From contig NZ_LT670819.1 in the NCBI RefSeq assembly GCF_900129855.1, forward strand, positions 2,852,001 through 2,916,000: DNA of 64,000 nt. Direction: 5' to 3'. Source of the stretch: Streptomyces sp. 3214.6. GTDB taxonomy: Bacteria > Actinomycetota > Actinomycetes > Streptomycetales > Streptomycetaceae. Positions 35,455-44,415 of this stretch are shown one piece after another (the first letter of the stretch is position 1; each line of letters starts with the position of its first letter). The notes under the pieces are model-generated. The model saw only the letters and a list, made by a program, of their open reading frames with translations. It ran no database searches and was not told the DNA's origin. The position numbers and the translations under genes are program-made.

Positions 35455-35856
35455 ATGAACATCACCCACGTGCGTGCGGAGGACCAGGACCTCCCGTTCA
35501 ACGTCTTCGCCAAGGCCTGCCCCTCGCGTGGCACGCTGGAGCACGTCACGGGCCGCTGGGGCGGACTCACCCTCGGCGCGCTGTACGAGGGTTCGCTGCG
35601 CTTCAACGAGCTGCGCCGCCGGGTCGACGGCGTGAGCGAGAAGATGCTGTCCCAGACGCTGCACTCGCTGGAGCGCGACGGACTGGTGCATCGCGAGGCC
35701 CAGCCCACCAACCCGCCGCGCGTGGACTACGAGCTGACCCCGCTCGGGCGCGAGGTGGCCGAGCGCCTCCTCGCCCTCATCCACCTGCTGGAAGGGCGGA
35801 TGGGCGACGTCCTCACGGCCCGCGAGCACTACGACGGGACGCGCGGCGCCCTCTGA
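35455..35856 (+). CDS. HxlR-family transcriptional regulator (second copy)
   Basis: 133 residues. It has the family pattern [20 protein letters not shown] with the redox-type Cys near residue 21, [20 protein letters not shown] (recognition helix) and wing residues before [15 protein letters not shown]. It overlaps the oppositely transcribed mutM tail-to-tail by 28 bp (35829-35856). No divergent partner gene is present; the target is unknown. Unlike the HxlR at 23609 it is not near IS sequence. Confidence 0.87.
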   Translation: MNITHVRAEDQDLPFNVFAKACPSRGTLEHVTGRWGGLTLGALYEGSLRFNELRRRVDGVSEKMLSQTLHSLERDGLVHREAQPTNPPRVDYELTPLGREVAERLLALIHLLEGRMGDVLTAREHYDGTRGAL

Positions 35857-36716
35857 CACTTCGGGCAGAAGTAGCTGGACCGGTTCATCCACGGGCGCCG
35901 GCGCATCGGCGTGGCGCATCGCCTGCAGGGCAGGCCCTCCCGGCCGTACGCGTCCAGGGACCGGTCGAAGTAGCCCGACTCGCCGTTGACGTTGACATAG
36001 AGGCTGTCGAAGCTGGTGCCGCCGACGGCGAGGGCCGCGTTCATCACGTCTCGGACATGGCCCAGGAGTTCGAGTGTGCGCGGACGCGTGAAGGTCGCGG
36101 TCGGACGCTCGTAGTGGAGGCGGGCGCGCCACAGCGCCTCGTCCGCGTAGATGTTGCCGACGCCGCTGATCAGCGACTGATCGAGCAGGGCCCGCTTGAT
36201 GGTGGTGCGTCTGCGGCGCAGCGCCTGGTGGAAGGCCTCGTCGTCGAACAGCGGGTCGAGGGGGTCGCGGGCGATGTGCGCGATGACGTCCGGCAGGCCG
36301 TCGGGGGTGGTGTCGTGCAGGGACAGGCCGCCGAAGGTGCGCTGGTCGACGAAGCGCAGTTCGGTGGACCCCGCCGCGATGGGGGAGGCTGATGTCAGTG
36401 TGTCGGCGAAGCGCACGCGGATGCGCAGGTGTTTCTCGTCGGGGGCCTCGTGCGGCTGGACCAGGAGCTGGCCGCTCATGCCGAGGTGGGCCAGGATCGC
36501 CTGATCGGTGTCCTCCAGCGGCAGCCACAGGTACTTGCCGCGCCGGCTCGGGGTGCCGATGCGGTGGCCCTTGAGGCGGTGCGCGAAATCGTCGGCACCG
36601 GCCGCGTGACGGCGTACGGCACGCGGATGCAGCACCTCGGCGTCGGCGACCGTGCGATGGGCGACCCACCGCTCCAGACCGCGCCGGACGACCTCGACCT
36701 CGGGCAACTCGGGCAT
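35829..36716 (-). CDS. mutM: Formamidopyrimidine-DNA glycosylase MutM/Fpg
   Basis: 295 residues. Removes 8-oxoguanine and formamidopyrimidines and nicks the abasic site. The catalytic N-terminus [14 protein letters not shown] (Pro1, Glu2) is intact; [18 protein letters not shown] is the H2TH region, and the C-terminal zinc finger reads [15 protein letters not shown] with the second pair in [10 protein letters not shown]. Follows rnc by 86 bp. Its 3' end overlaps the HxlR gene on the other strand. Confidence 0.96.
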   Translation of the reverse strand: MPELPEVEVVRRGLERWVAHRTVADAEVLHPRAVRRHAAGADDFAHRLKGHRIGTPSRRGKYLWLPLEDTDQAILAHLGMSGQLLVQPHEAPDEKHLRIRVRFADTLTSASPIAAGSTELRFVDQRTFGGLSLHDTTPDGLPDVIAHIARDPLDPLFDDEAFHQALRRRRTTIKRALLDQSLISGVGNIYADEALWRARLHYERPTATFTRPRTLELLGHVRDVMNAALAVGGTSFDSLYVNVNGESGYFDRSLDAYGREGLPCRRCATPMRRRPWMNRSSYFCPKCQRAPRVPS

Positions 36717-36734
36717 GGGATCCCCCGTACGGAA

Positions 36735-36760
36735 CGCCCGCCTCCCAGCGGGGGCGGGCG
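36735..36760 (-). terminator. Possible hairpin between rnc and mutM
   Basis: 8-bp stem (CGCCCGCC at 36735-36742, GGCGGGCG at 36753-36760), no T-tract. It could be a terminator after rnc or a hairpin in the mutM leader, perhaps a processing site. Confidence 0.35.
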
Positions 36761-36802
36761 CTCGTCTCGTACCGCTGTTCTACTGCACTGCTGTTCTGTT
36801 CG

Positions 36803-37627
36803 TCAGGCGGAGGCGGACTCGGGGTCCGGGCTGCCGTCGACGGTCTCGACGGCCTTTGCCGCCTTCGCCGCCTTGGCACGCTCTTCCGCCGCGGCGTGGA
36901 TCGCGCGCCAGGCGGACTCGGCGGCTTGTTGCTCCGCCTCCTTCTTGCTGCGGCCGGTGCCGGTGCCGTACGAGACGCCTCCGACGCGGGCGGCAGCAGT
37001 GAAGGTCTTCTCGTGATCGGGGCCGGTCTCCGTGACCAGGTACTCGGGGACGCCGAGCCCTTCGGTCGCGGTGAGCTCCTGGAGGCTGGTCTTCCAGTCC
37101 AGGCCGGCACCGAGGTTCGAGGACTTCTCGATCAGCGGGTCGAACAGGCGGTGTACCAGTTCGGAGGCCGCGTCGAGGCCCTGGTCGAGATAGACCGCGC
37201 CGATCACCGCTTCGAGGGTGTCGGCGAGGATGGATGCCTTGTCCCGGCCGCCCGTGCCCTCTTCACCCCGGCCGAGCCGGATGAAGGAGCCGAGTTCAAG
37301 GCCGCGACCGACCTCCGCCAGCGCACGCGAGTTGACCACCGCGGCCCGCAGCTTGGCCAGTTGGCCTTCGGGCAGGTCGGGGTGGGTGCGGTACAGCGTG
37401 TCCGTGACGACGAGGCCGAGCACGGAGTCCCCGAGGAACTCCAGCCGCTCGTTCGTCGGCAGGCCGCCGTTCTCGTACGCGAAGGAACGGTGGGTCAGCG
37501 CACGCACCAGAAGGGCGGACTCGAGCTGATAGCCGAGCCGCCCTTCCAGAAGCGTGTGGGACGAGGCCGTGTTCTCCGCCGGGCCACCTCCGCTTGCGCG
37601 GAGAGACTGCTTCTTGGCGTCAGACAT
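36803..37627 (-). CDS. rnc: Ribonuclease III
   Basis: 274 residues from ATG 37627, with GAGAGG upstream. Cleaves double-stranded RNA (rRNA precursors, regulatory duplexes). The signature [20 protein letters not shown] is at about 59-78; a second acidic cluster near [17 protein letters not shown]; the dsRBD in the C-terminal third ([20 protein letters not shown]). An Ala/Lys tail follows. In S. coelicolor this gene is absB, a global antibiotic regulator. Same order rpmF-rnc-mutM as other actinobacteria. Confidence 0.96.
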   Translation of the reverse strand: MSDAKKQSLRASGGGPAENTASSHTLLEGRLGYQLESALLVRALTHRSFAYENGGLPTNERLEFLGDSVLGLVVTDTLYRTHPDLPEGQLAKLRAAVVNSRALAEVGRGLELGSFIRLGRGEEGTGGRDKASILADTLEAVIGAVYLDQGLDAASELVHRLFDPLIEKSSNLGAGLDWKTSLQELTATEGLGVPEYLVTETGPDHEKTFTAAARVGGVSYGTGTGRSKKEAEQQAAESAWRAIHAAAEERAKAAKAAKAVETVDGSPDPESASA

Positions 37628-37646
37628 TGAGCCTCTCACCAGCCGC

Positions 37647-37820
37647 TCAGACCTCGAGGACCTGGCGCTTGTTGTAGGTGCCACAAGACGGGCACGCGAT
37701 GTGCTGCAGCTTGGGCTCGTGGCAGCGCTCGCACGCAACCAGGGTGGGGACCGCAGCCTTCCACTGCGACCGGCGGTGGCGCGTGTTGCTGCGCGACATC
37801 TTCCGCTTCGGAACAGCCAC
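37647..37820 (-). CDS. rpmF: 50S ribosomal protein L32
   Basis: 57 residues from GTG 37820, preceded by [25 protein letters not shown] is the standard N-terminus, and the zinc-binding CERCHEP and [10 protein letters not shown] motifs (four Cys) mark the Cys-containing form used when zinc is adequate. Two bases after the DUF177 stop, so coupled to it. Confidence 0.97.
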   Translation of the reverse strand: MAVPKRKMSRSNTRHRRSQWKAAVPTLVACERCHEPKLQHIACPSCGTYNKRQVLEV

Positions 37821-37822
37821 GG

Positions 37823-38476
37823 CTACTTCTCCTGCTTCTCGTCGGCGTGCGCTGAAGGAAGCGCGCCGCCGCTCATCTCGTCCTTCTCGCCGTCTCCGAG
37901 TGAACCGGCGAGTCCCTGCAGTGCCGCCCAACGAACGTCGACGGCGTCGTGGTGGTGGTCCGGGTCGTCCGTGAGCCGCGCTCCGCACTCGGAGCACAGG
38001 CCCAGGCAGTCGTCCTGGCACACCGGCTGCATCGGCAGTGCGAGCACCACCGCATCGCGCAGCACGGGCTCGAGGTCGAACAGGCCGTCCTCGATGAAGA
38101 GCCTGTCCTCGTCTTCCTCGGCGTCGTCGACCGGCTCCGCCTTGGGGCGGCCCCGGTCATCGGCGTCAGGGTACGAGAACATCTCCTGGAAGTCCGCTTC
38201 GAGCTCCAGCTCCAGCGGCTCCAGACACCTTACGCACTCCCCCTCGGCCTGTGCACGGACGGTGCCTGTGACGAGCACCCCTTCCATGACCGACTCGAGC
38301 CGGAGTTCGAGCTCCACCGGAGCGCCTTCCGGCACTCCGATCACTCCCTGGATCCCGAGATCCTTGGGAGCGTCGATCTCGCGGGTCAGGCGCTGCAGCG
38401 CACCGGGCCGCCGCCCCAGCTCATGCGTGTCGAACACGAGAGGCTTGCGGTGGTCGAGGCGGGCGTTCAGGGCCAT
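37823..38476 (-). CDS. DUF177 (YceD family) protein
   Basis: 217 residues from ATG 38476 ([20 protein letters not shown]). The YceD family sits upstream of rpmF across bacteria and is linked to 23S rRNA processing/L32 accumulation in some. [20 protein letters not shown] has the conserved CxxC-type Cys pair, with a second pair in [14 protein letters not shown]. The middle is acidic (DDAEEDED). Exact function unknown. Confidence 0.9.
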   Translation of the reverse strand: MALNARLDHRKPLVFDTHELGRRPGALQRLTREIDAPKDLGIQGVIGVPEGAPVELELRLESVMEGVLVTGTVRAQAEGECVRCLEPLELELEADFQEMFSYPDADDRGRPKAEPVDDAEEDEDRLFIEDGLFDLEPVLRDAVVLALPMQPVCQDDCLGLCSECGARLTDDPDHHHDAVDVRWAALQGLAGSLGDGEKDEMSGGALPSAHADEKQEK

Positions 38477-38626
38477 TCCTGCTTTCGATCTGCTGAGCTC
38501 GGGGCCGCCGCCCTTCGGTGTTCCCGGGCAGCGGTGATCGCGGACGTACACACGACCGAAGAGCCAGGATACTGGAGCTTTCGCCCACAGCCCAATCGGG
38601 TGGGTGCGACCCCGTCCCGACAGGTC

Positions 38627-39739
38627 CTACAGGCCGCGTTCCTGCTCGTAGGCGCGCAGTTGTTCGGCACTGATCATGCCGGTGTCGAAGAGGCTGGTCT
38701 CGTCGAGCGCGTACCCCTGCTGGGACTGGTGCTGCTGGGGCTGGTGCGACTGCTGGGGCTGTTGCGCGGCCTGGTGGGGGTCGTAGGCGGCCTGCTGGGT
38801 GTCGTAGCCCTGATGGGGGGCTCCTGCCGCCTGACCGTATTCGAAGGTGGAGGAGTAGGGGTCGGCCTGCTGGTAGCCGTACGCGTCCTGCTGGCCGTAG
38901 CCCTGCTGTTGGCCGTAGGCGCCGGCGTACGGGTCCGGCTGCTGCTGGTAGGCGGCGTAGGCCTCCTGCGGCTGCTCGTACGGCTGCTGGGCGGGCTGGC
39001 CGGCCGCCGCCGCGTCCTGCTCGGCGAGGGCGGTCAGGTCGGCGAGGTAGTCGGCGTCGGAGGAGTGCTGGAACGTCGTGCTGTCGTCGGCGAGTGCGCC
39101 GAGGTCGTCCGTGGCGATGCGGCCGTGCAGCTTCTGACGGCCGCGGCCGACCGCCTCCAGGGTTTTGGCGAGAACGGCCTCGAAGGCGCCCAGCTTGGTG
39201 TCGACGTAGGTGTCGGCGTCGCGGCGCAGGGTCTCCGGGTCGTGGCTGCGCTCGGGGGCGTCCTCGTCCTCGTAACCGTTCTCGTCGACGCCCGGGCCGG
39301 TGCCGAGGAGCTTCTCGCGGCCGCGGCCGACGGAGCCGAGCGTCTTGGTGAGGACGACCTCGAAGTTCGCGAGCTTGGAGTCGACGTAGTCGTCGGCCTC
39401 CGCACGGACGTCCTCGGCCTCCTTGCGGGCCTCGGCGAGGATGCGGTCGGCCTCGGCCTGGGAGCGACGGGCGATCTCGGTGTCGGAGATGAGGGAGCCG
39501 CGCTCGGCGTGCGCGGTGGAGATGATCCGCTCGGCCTCCTGGCGGGCCTGCTCGACCATCTGGTCCCGGCCGCCGATCAGCTCCTGGGCCTGGGCGAGCG
39601 AGTCGGGCAGAGCCGCGCGCACCTCTTCGAGCAGGGCGAGCAGGTCCGCGCGGTTGACCACGCACGAGGCCGACATCGGCATCGACCGGGCACTGGAGAC
39701 CGCCGTGACGATCTCGTCGAGCTTCTTCTGCACGTCCAC
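38627..39739 (-). CDS. DivIVA-like cell division/polarity coiled-coil protein
   Basis: 370 residues. The N-terminus (MDVQKKLDEIVTAVSSARSM) is followed by coiled-coil helices (ALPDSLAQAQELIGGRDQMV, SQAEADRILAEARKEAEDVR), then two copies of a short DTYVDTKLGAF/DDYVDSKLANF-type motif (about residues 117-130 and 174-187) each followed by VGRGR. The C-terminal 140 residues are Gln/Tyr/Pro-rich low complexity. Such proteins are annotated as cell division initiation proteins related to DivIVA; the exact role is unknown. Confidence 0.8.
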   Translation of the reverse strand: MDVQKKLDEIVTAVSSARSMPMSASCVVNRADLLALLEEVRAALPDSLAQAQELIGGRDQMVEQARQEAERIISTAHAERGSLISDTEIARRSQAEADRILAEARKEAEDVRAEADDYVDSKLANFEVVLTKTLGSVGRGREKLLGTGPGVDENGYEDEDAPERSHDPETLRRDADTYVDTKLGAFEAVLAKTLEAVGRGRQKLHGRIATDDLGALADDSTTFQHSSDADYLADLTALAEQDAAAAGQPAQQPYEQPQEAYAAYQQQPDPYAGAYGQQQGYGQQDAYGYQQADPYSSTFEYGQAAGAPHQGYDTQQAAYDPHQAAQQPQQSHQPQQHQSQQGYALDETSLFDTGMISAEQLRAYEQERGL

Positions 39740-39797
39740 CGGTTGCTCGCCACTCTCTACAGCTGTGTTGGAGACGGACGGGACGACTGTAGCCCCA

Positions 39798-40307
39798 TCA
39801 GTCCGCCCGCAGGCGTTCGTTGAGCGCCTCCAGGACGATCGCCGGAACGAGGTGGGAGACGTCCCCGCCCCAGGTGGCGACCTCCTTGACCAGGGAGGAG
39901 GAGAGGAAGCTGTAGGTGGGGTTGGTGGGCACGAACAGCGTCTCGACGCCCGAGAGGCCGTTGTTCATCTGGGCCATCTGCAGCTCGTAGTCGAAGTCGC
40001 TGACCGCGCGCAGGCCCTTGACGATGGCCGGGATGTCGCGCTGCTTGCAGAAGTCGACGAGGAGGCCGTGGAAGGCCTCGACGCGGACGTTGCCGTACTC
40101 GGCGGTGACCTGGCGGATCAGGTCGATCCGCTCGTCGATCTCGAACAGGCCCTTCTTGGACTTGTTGATCATGACCGCGACATAGACCTCGTCATACAGA
40201 CGGGAGGCGCGGGAAATGATGTCGAGGTGTCCGTTGGTGATCGGGTCGAACGACCCGGGACAGACGGCACGGCGCACTTGTGGTCCCTCGCTCTCCGGTC
40301 CGGTCAT
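39798..40307 (-). CDS. coaD: Phosphopantetheine adenylyltransferase CoaD
   Basis: 169 residues from ATG 40307; an internal start nearer RRAVCPGSFDPITNGHLDII would give the usual 159. Transfers AMP to 4'-phosphopantetheine, the penultimate step of CoA synthesis. T/HxGH-type motif GSFDPITNGHLDII, and the KGLRAVSDFDYELQMAQMN and TNPTYSFLSSSLVKEVA segments are family signatures. Start overlaps the rsmD stop by 4 bp. Confidence 0.95.
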   Translation of the reverse strand: MTGPESEGPQVRRAVCPGSFDPITNGHLDIISRASRLYDEVYVAVMINKSKKGLFEIDERIDLIRQVTAEYGNVRVEAFHGLLVDFCKQRDIPAIVKGLRAVSDFDYELQMAQMNNGLSGVETLFVPTNPTYSFLSSSLVKEVATWGGDVSHLVPAIVLEALNERLRAD

Positions 40308-40891
40308 CGCGCGTCTTCGCACGTAGAGGCGGCGCGACCGTACCAAAACGTTCCCTCGCCGTAGCGACGGGCCCGGAGCGCTTCGAAGCCGTCCGGCCAG
40401 TGGAACTCCCCGCCTCTGGTGCTGCGCTCCACGGTGACGATCGCCTCCGGCGCGAGCCAGCCTCCCGAGCGGAGTGTGAGGAGAATCTCCCGGAGATCGT
40501 GATCTGTGACGGCGTACGGCGGATCGAGGAAGACGATGTCGTACGGAGCTGTCGGCGCCGGTGTCCGGATGATCTGTTCGGCTTTGCCCGACCTCACCTC
40601 GGCGCCGGGGAGGCCGAGACTCTTGACGTTCTCGCGGATCGTGCGGGCCGCTCTGGCGTCTGCCTCGACGAGGAGGGTGTGGGCGGCACCCCGGGAGAGG
40701 GCCTCCAGTCCTACGGCGCCCGAGCCCGCGTAGAGGTCGAGGACGCGTTCGCCGTCCAGGGGGCCGCCGAGGAGCGATTCCCAGGTGGAGAGGAGACCTT
40801 CGCGTGCGCGGTCGGAGGTGGGGCGGGTTCCGTTGCCGGGTGGGACGGTCAGGCGGCGGCCCCCGGCCTTGCCGGCGATCACGCGGGTCAT
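40304..40891 (-). CDS. rsmD: 16S rRNA m2G966 methyltransferase RsmD
   Basis: 195 residues from ATG 40891. Motif I VLDLYAGSGAVGLEALSRG and catalytic DPPY motif (VFLDPPYAV) mark the RsmD/HemK-related N2-guanine methyltransferase. RPTSDRAREGLLSTW near the N-terminus is typical of RsmD. Coupled to coaD (4-bp overlap). The family methylates G966 in the 30S head. Confidence 0.94.
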   Translation of the reverse strand: MTRVIAGKAGGRRLTVPPGNGTRPTSDRAREGLLSTWESLLGGPLDGERVLDLYAGSGAVGLEALSRGAAHTLLVEADARAARTIRENVKSLGLPGAEVRSGKAEQIIRTPAPTAPYDIVFLDPPYAVTDHDLREILLTLRSGGWLAPEAIVTVERSTRGGEFHWPDGFEALRARRYGEGTFWYGRAASTCEDAR

Positions 40892-41012
40892 CTTCGGTCC
40901 TTGTTCGGGGGCGGTTACGGAACCAGTTTGGCAGCTGGTCCGTCGTGGTTGCTCGCCCTCGCGCGGCGGTAGCCGCATATCCACTGCGGCCCCGCGCGCC
41001 CGGGCGGTCGGC

Positions 41013-44000
41013 TCACCCCTTTTCCAGGTACTGCTCCCTCTCCTCGTCCACGAGGGCGTCCAGTGCCGTCCGCAGTCCAGGCAGGCTGGTCAGCTCGGGG
41101 TCTGCCGCCACGACCTCCGTCGCCTCCTCCCTCGCTTCCGCGATGATCTCCTCGTCCTCGATGACGGCCAGGACCCGCAGGCTGGTCCGAGTACCCGACT
41201 GGGCCTGGCCCAGGACGTCGCCCTCGCGGCGCTGTTCCAGGTCGATGCGGGAGAGTTCGAAGCCGTCGAGGGTGGCGGCGACCGCGTTGAGGCGCTGACG
41301 GGCCGCGCTCGCCTCCGGCATCTCCGTCACCAGCAGGCAGAGGCCGGGGGCCGAGCCACGCCCCACCCGGCCACGCAGCTGGTGCAGCTGGGAGACGCCG
41401 AAGCGGTCGGCGTCCATGATCACCATCGCGGTGGCGTTCGGGACGTTGACGCCGACCTCGATGACGGTCGTGGCGACCAGGACGTCGGTGTCGCCCGCGG
41501 CGAAGCGGCGCATCACGGCGTCCTTGTCGTCGGGCGGCATGCGGCCGTGCAGGACTTCGACCCGCAGGCCCTGGAGGGGGCCTTTGGAGAGCTGGTCGGC
41601 CGTTTCCAGGACGGCGAGCGGCGGGCGCTTCTCGGCCTCGTCCTCCGCGGACTTCCTGGCCTTCTTCGGGTCGTCCTCCTCGTCGCCGATCCGGGGGCAG
41701 ACGACGTACGCCTGATGGCCGTTGCTCACCTCCTCGCGCACGCGCTCCCACGCGCGCGCCAGGAAGTGGGGCTTGTCCGCGGCCGGGACGACATGGCTGG
41801 CGATCGGCGAGCGGCCGGCCGGGAGCTGGTCGAGGACGGAGGTCTCCAGGTCGCCGAAGACGGTCATGGCGACGGTGCGCGGGATGGGCGTGGCCGTCAT
41901 GACGAGCAGGTGCGGGGGTTGCTTGCCCTTGCCGCGCAGGGCGTCGCGCTGTTCGACGCCGAAGCGGTGCTGTTCGTCGACCACGACCAGCCCGAGGTCG
42001 TGGAACTGGACCTTGTCCTCGATCAGCGCGTGCGTGCCGATCACGATGCCTGCCTCGCCGGTGACCAGGTCGAGCAGGGCCTGGCGCCGGACGGCCGTCC
42101 CCATGGAGCCGGTGAGGAGTGTGACCTTGGTGGCCTTCTCGGCCGCGCCCAGCATGCCGCCCTCGGCGAGCTCGCCCATCATCTCGACGATCGACCGGTG
42201 ATGCTGCTGGGCGAGGACCTCGGTGGGCGCGAGCATGGCGGCCTGGCCGCCGGCGTCGACTGTGGCGAGCATGGCGCGGAGGGCGACCATCGTGTTGTGG
42301 GTGACCGTGAAGTTGTCGGTAACGTAAGCGTGGCTCGGGTGGGCGACGCTGACGCACTGGACGGGCTTTCGTCCCACATACTCGACCGCGCGAATTCCGC
42401 GCCGGAAGGTGTCGTACTTCGGGCGGGGACCTACCTGTTCGGCCTTGCGCGTCAGCCTGAACGGGGCGTACAGGTCGGGCAGGGACACGGAGACGTTGAA
42501 CGACGCCCGCTGCGGCAGGATCCGCGCCCGGCCCCCCAGCGAGCGGACCAGCCAGGCAACGTCCTCCGCAAGCCTGGGCGAGGCTGAGCAGAACGATGCG
42601 CTGAGGCCACCCGTGTGGACGGTGCCGTCGATGTCCATGAGCCCTTGGAGGACAGCGAGACGGTTTTTGATCGAGGTGTTCTTGAACACGTCGGGCACAA
42701 ACTTGCCACGCGAGGTCACGCCCCAAAGGTTCATGTCCCGCAAGGCCTGGATCACCGGATTGCGCACGCCTCCATTGCGGCAGGTCAGCTGGATCGTGTA
42801 GCCGCAGCGGGATCCCTTCACCGGAACCAGCTGGCATTCGGGGGCCACGGCCGTCGCCGCTGCCTCACGGATTTCGGCGTCGATCGTGGACAGGCGCAGA
42901 TTGTGCCGGAACGAGCCGTCTCCCAGCAGGAGGCCGAACAGGTAGGGATCGAGAGGCAGCCCGAAGTCGTCCCCAAGATCGACCGGAGTGGCTGCCGGAA
43001 CGTACCACTTCGGAGATCCGTTGGCCTTGATGGCGTCCCGGCGGATCTCCCGAGTTGTCATGACCTTGGGAGCCTGACCACGGTGCCACGCACAACTCGT
43101 GCCAACGATCCAGAGATGTTCGTCGTCGCACTCGACGGAGCTTCCGTCGGAGAGGACCAGCCGCCAGACATCGCGCTCTCCCTGCGGAAAGACGCCGTCG
43201 ATCAACGCGATCTCCCCGTCCGGCACGACCACTTCGTCACCGACTCGCAGGTCGCCCATCCGACGGAAACCGGCGGGAGTGAGCACCAGCGAGTCGAGGG
43301 GCTGAGCCTTACCCGAACCGACCTCTCCCTGGAGCAGTCGGTGCATCGGATGGTCCGTCGCCAGGTCGTCGAAGATCTCCTTGGAGACCTTCTGCTGGCC
43401 GTCCGTGAGGGTGAAGGGGAGGCGGGCGTCGAAGGCGGTGAGGAGGCCGTCGGGGGCGGGTCTGCGGGGGACGGCCGGGAGTTGGGCGTCGGCATGGCGG
43501 CGGCGGGCGAGGGCGACCTGGAGGACGAAGGCCTCGTCCCACTTCAGGCGGGCGCGGGCGTCGTCGATGTCGGCCTTGGTGTGCGGGCGGTGGATCTTGA
43601 GGAGGGCCTCGGGGAGGGTGACCAGGCCGCGGCCCTCGCGAAGGCCGGCGGGCAGGGGGTCGACGGCTTCCCGGGCGCTGGGCAGCACCGTCTGGATCGC
43701 CTTGCCGATCTTCCAGGACTCCAGTTTGGCGGTGGCGGGGTAGAGCGGGATGAGGGCGCCGGCCCAGGTGTCGACGGATTCGTCGGCCTCGCCCGGGTCG
43801 CCGCGCAGCAGTTCGTAGGCCGGGTGGGCCAGTTGGAGGCGGCGGTTGAACACCGAGACCTTGCCGGCGAACATCGCGCGCGTGCCGGGCAGGAGCTCTT
43901 TGTGGGGTTTGTGGACGCCGCTTCCGAAGAAGACCAGCTGAAGTCGGCCACTGCCGTCGGTGATCGTCACCTCCAGGCGCTGGCCCTTGCCCCGGGGGGC

Positions 44001-44249
44001 CTTGGCGGAGGCGAAGCTGTGCAGACGGGCGTCGGCGACCTGGGCGACCACGGTGACGTGCTCGTCCATGGGGAGGTCGGCGAGGTGGGTGAGCTGGCCG
44101 CGCTCCTCGTATCTGCGGGGGTAGTGGTGCAGGAGGTCGCCGACGGTGTGCAGGCCGAGGTGCTCGGCCATCACCTTCGCGGTGGCGGGGCCGAGCACTG
44201 ACCTGAGCGGTTGTTGCAGTGGTTCTTCCAGTGCGGGCACGAGATCCAT
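41013..44249 (-). CDS. recG: ATP-dependent DNA helicase RecG with intein in Walker A
   Basis: 1078-residue precursor from ATG 44249 (MDLVPALEEPLQQPLRSVLG). N-extein 314 residues (wedge domain, QLTHLADLPMDEHVTVVAQV) ending in GEVGSGK; C-extein 426 residues beginning TMVALRAML. Together they give a normal 740-residue RecG with DEQH box (VDEQHRFGVEQRD), TATPIPRTVAM, and the C-terminal helicase motif GVSQLHQLRGRVGRG. RecG reverses stalled forks and migrates branched DNA. Without splicing the P-loop would be split between Lys and Thr. No frameshift is seen. Divergent from the HSP90-like gene; rsmD lies downstream. Confidence 0.96.
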   Translation of the reverse strand: MDLVPALEEPLQQPLRSVLGPATAKVMAEHLGLHTVGDLLHHYPRRYEERGQLTHLADLPMDEHVTVVAQVADARLHSFASAKAPRGKGQRLEVTITDGSGRLQLVFFGSGVHKPHKELLPGTRAMFAGKVSVFNRRLQLAHPAYELLRGDPGEADESVDTWAGALIPLYPATAKLESWKIGKAIQTVLPSAREAVDPLPAGLREGRGLVTLPEALLKIHRPHTKADIDDARARLKWDEAFVLQVALARRRHADAQLPAVPRRPAPDGLLTAFDARLPFTLTDGQQKVSKEIFDDLATDHPMHRLLQGEVGSGKAQPLDSLVLTPAGFRRMGDLRVGDEVVVPDGEIALIDGVFPQGERDVWRLVLSDGSSVECDDEHLWIVGTSCAWHRGQAPKVMTTREIRRDAIKANGSPKWYVPAATPVDLGDDFGLPLDPYLFGLLLGDGSFRHNLRLSTIDAEIREAAATAVAPECQLVPVKGSRCGYTIQLTCRNGGVRNPVIQALRDMNLWGVTSRGKFVPDVFKNTSIKNRLAVLQGLMDIDGTVHTGGLSASFCSASPRLAEDVAWLVRSLGGRARILPQRASFNVSVSLPDLYAPFRLTRKAEQVGPRPKYDTFRRGIRAVEYVGRKPVQCVSVAHPSHAYVTDNFTVTHNTMVALRAMLATVDAGGQAAMLAPTEVLAQQHHRSIVEMMGELAEGGMLGAAEKATKVTLLTGSMGTAVRRQALLDLVTGEAGIVIGTHALIEDKVQFHDLGLVVVDEQHRFGVEQRDALRGKGKQPPHLLVMTATPIPRTVAMTVFGDLETSVLDQLPAGRSPIASHVVPAADKPHFLARAWERVREEVSNGHQAYVVCPRIGDEEDDPKKARKSAEDEAEKRPPLAVLETADQLSKGPLQGLRVEVLHGRMPPDDKDAVMRRFAAGDTDVLVATTVIEVGVNVPNATAMVIMDADRFGVSQLHQLRGRVGRGSAPGLCLLVTEMPEASAARQRLNAVAATLDGFELSRIDLEQRREGDVLGQAQSGTRTSLRVLAVIEDEEIIAEAREEATEVVAADPELTSLPGLRTALDALVDEEREQYLEKG
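42294..43307 (-). other. Class 3 intein with LAGLIDADG endonuclease in RecG
   Basis: 338 residues, Ala1 to Asn338, inserted between Lys and Thr of GSGK|T. Block A starts AQPLDSLVLTP and lacks the usual Cys/Ser1 nucleophile. Block B ECDDEHLWIV has His64 and Trp66; block F PVQCVSVAHP has Cys318; block G ends FTVTHN (Thr336, His337, Asn338), with +1 Thr. Trp/Cys/Thr is the class 3 splicing signature, with Cys318 starting the reaction. LAGLIDADG-type motifs YLFGLLLGDGSF (122-133) and VLQGLMDIDGTV (219-230) with acidic residues indicate a DOD homing endonuclease. The splice junctions are inferred from extein homology. Confidence 0.92.
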
Positions 44250-44415
44250 TGCACACCACGCCACTGACATTGCCGTATACGTGTCCTGAAACCCCTGGTC
44301 AGACGGCTCGTTCGGGCTCTAGGATGGCGCGCTCCGGCCATCATCCGCGGTCACCGCCCCACCGGGACCGCCCGACCCCGCGCCGTGCTCGTCCCCAGCC
44401 CGCGGCGCTGCAGCG

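Noticed and set aside
41013..44249. RecG insert as a sequencing error or an extra helicase domain
   Set aside because: The insert is in frame, bounded exactly at GSGK|T, and carries block A, B, F and G intein features plus LAGLIDADG motifs.
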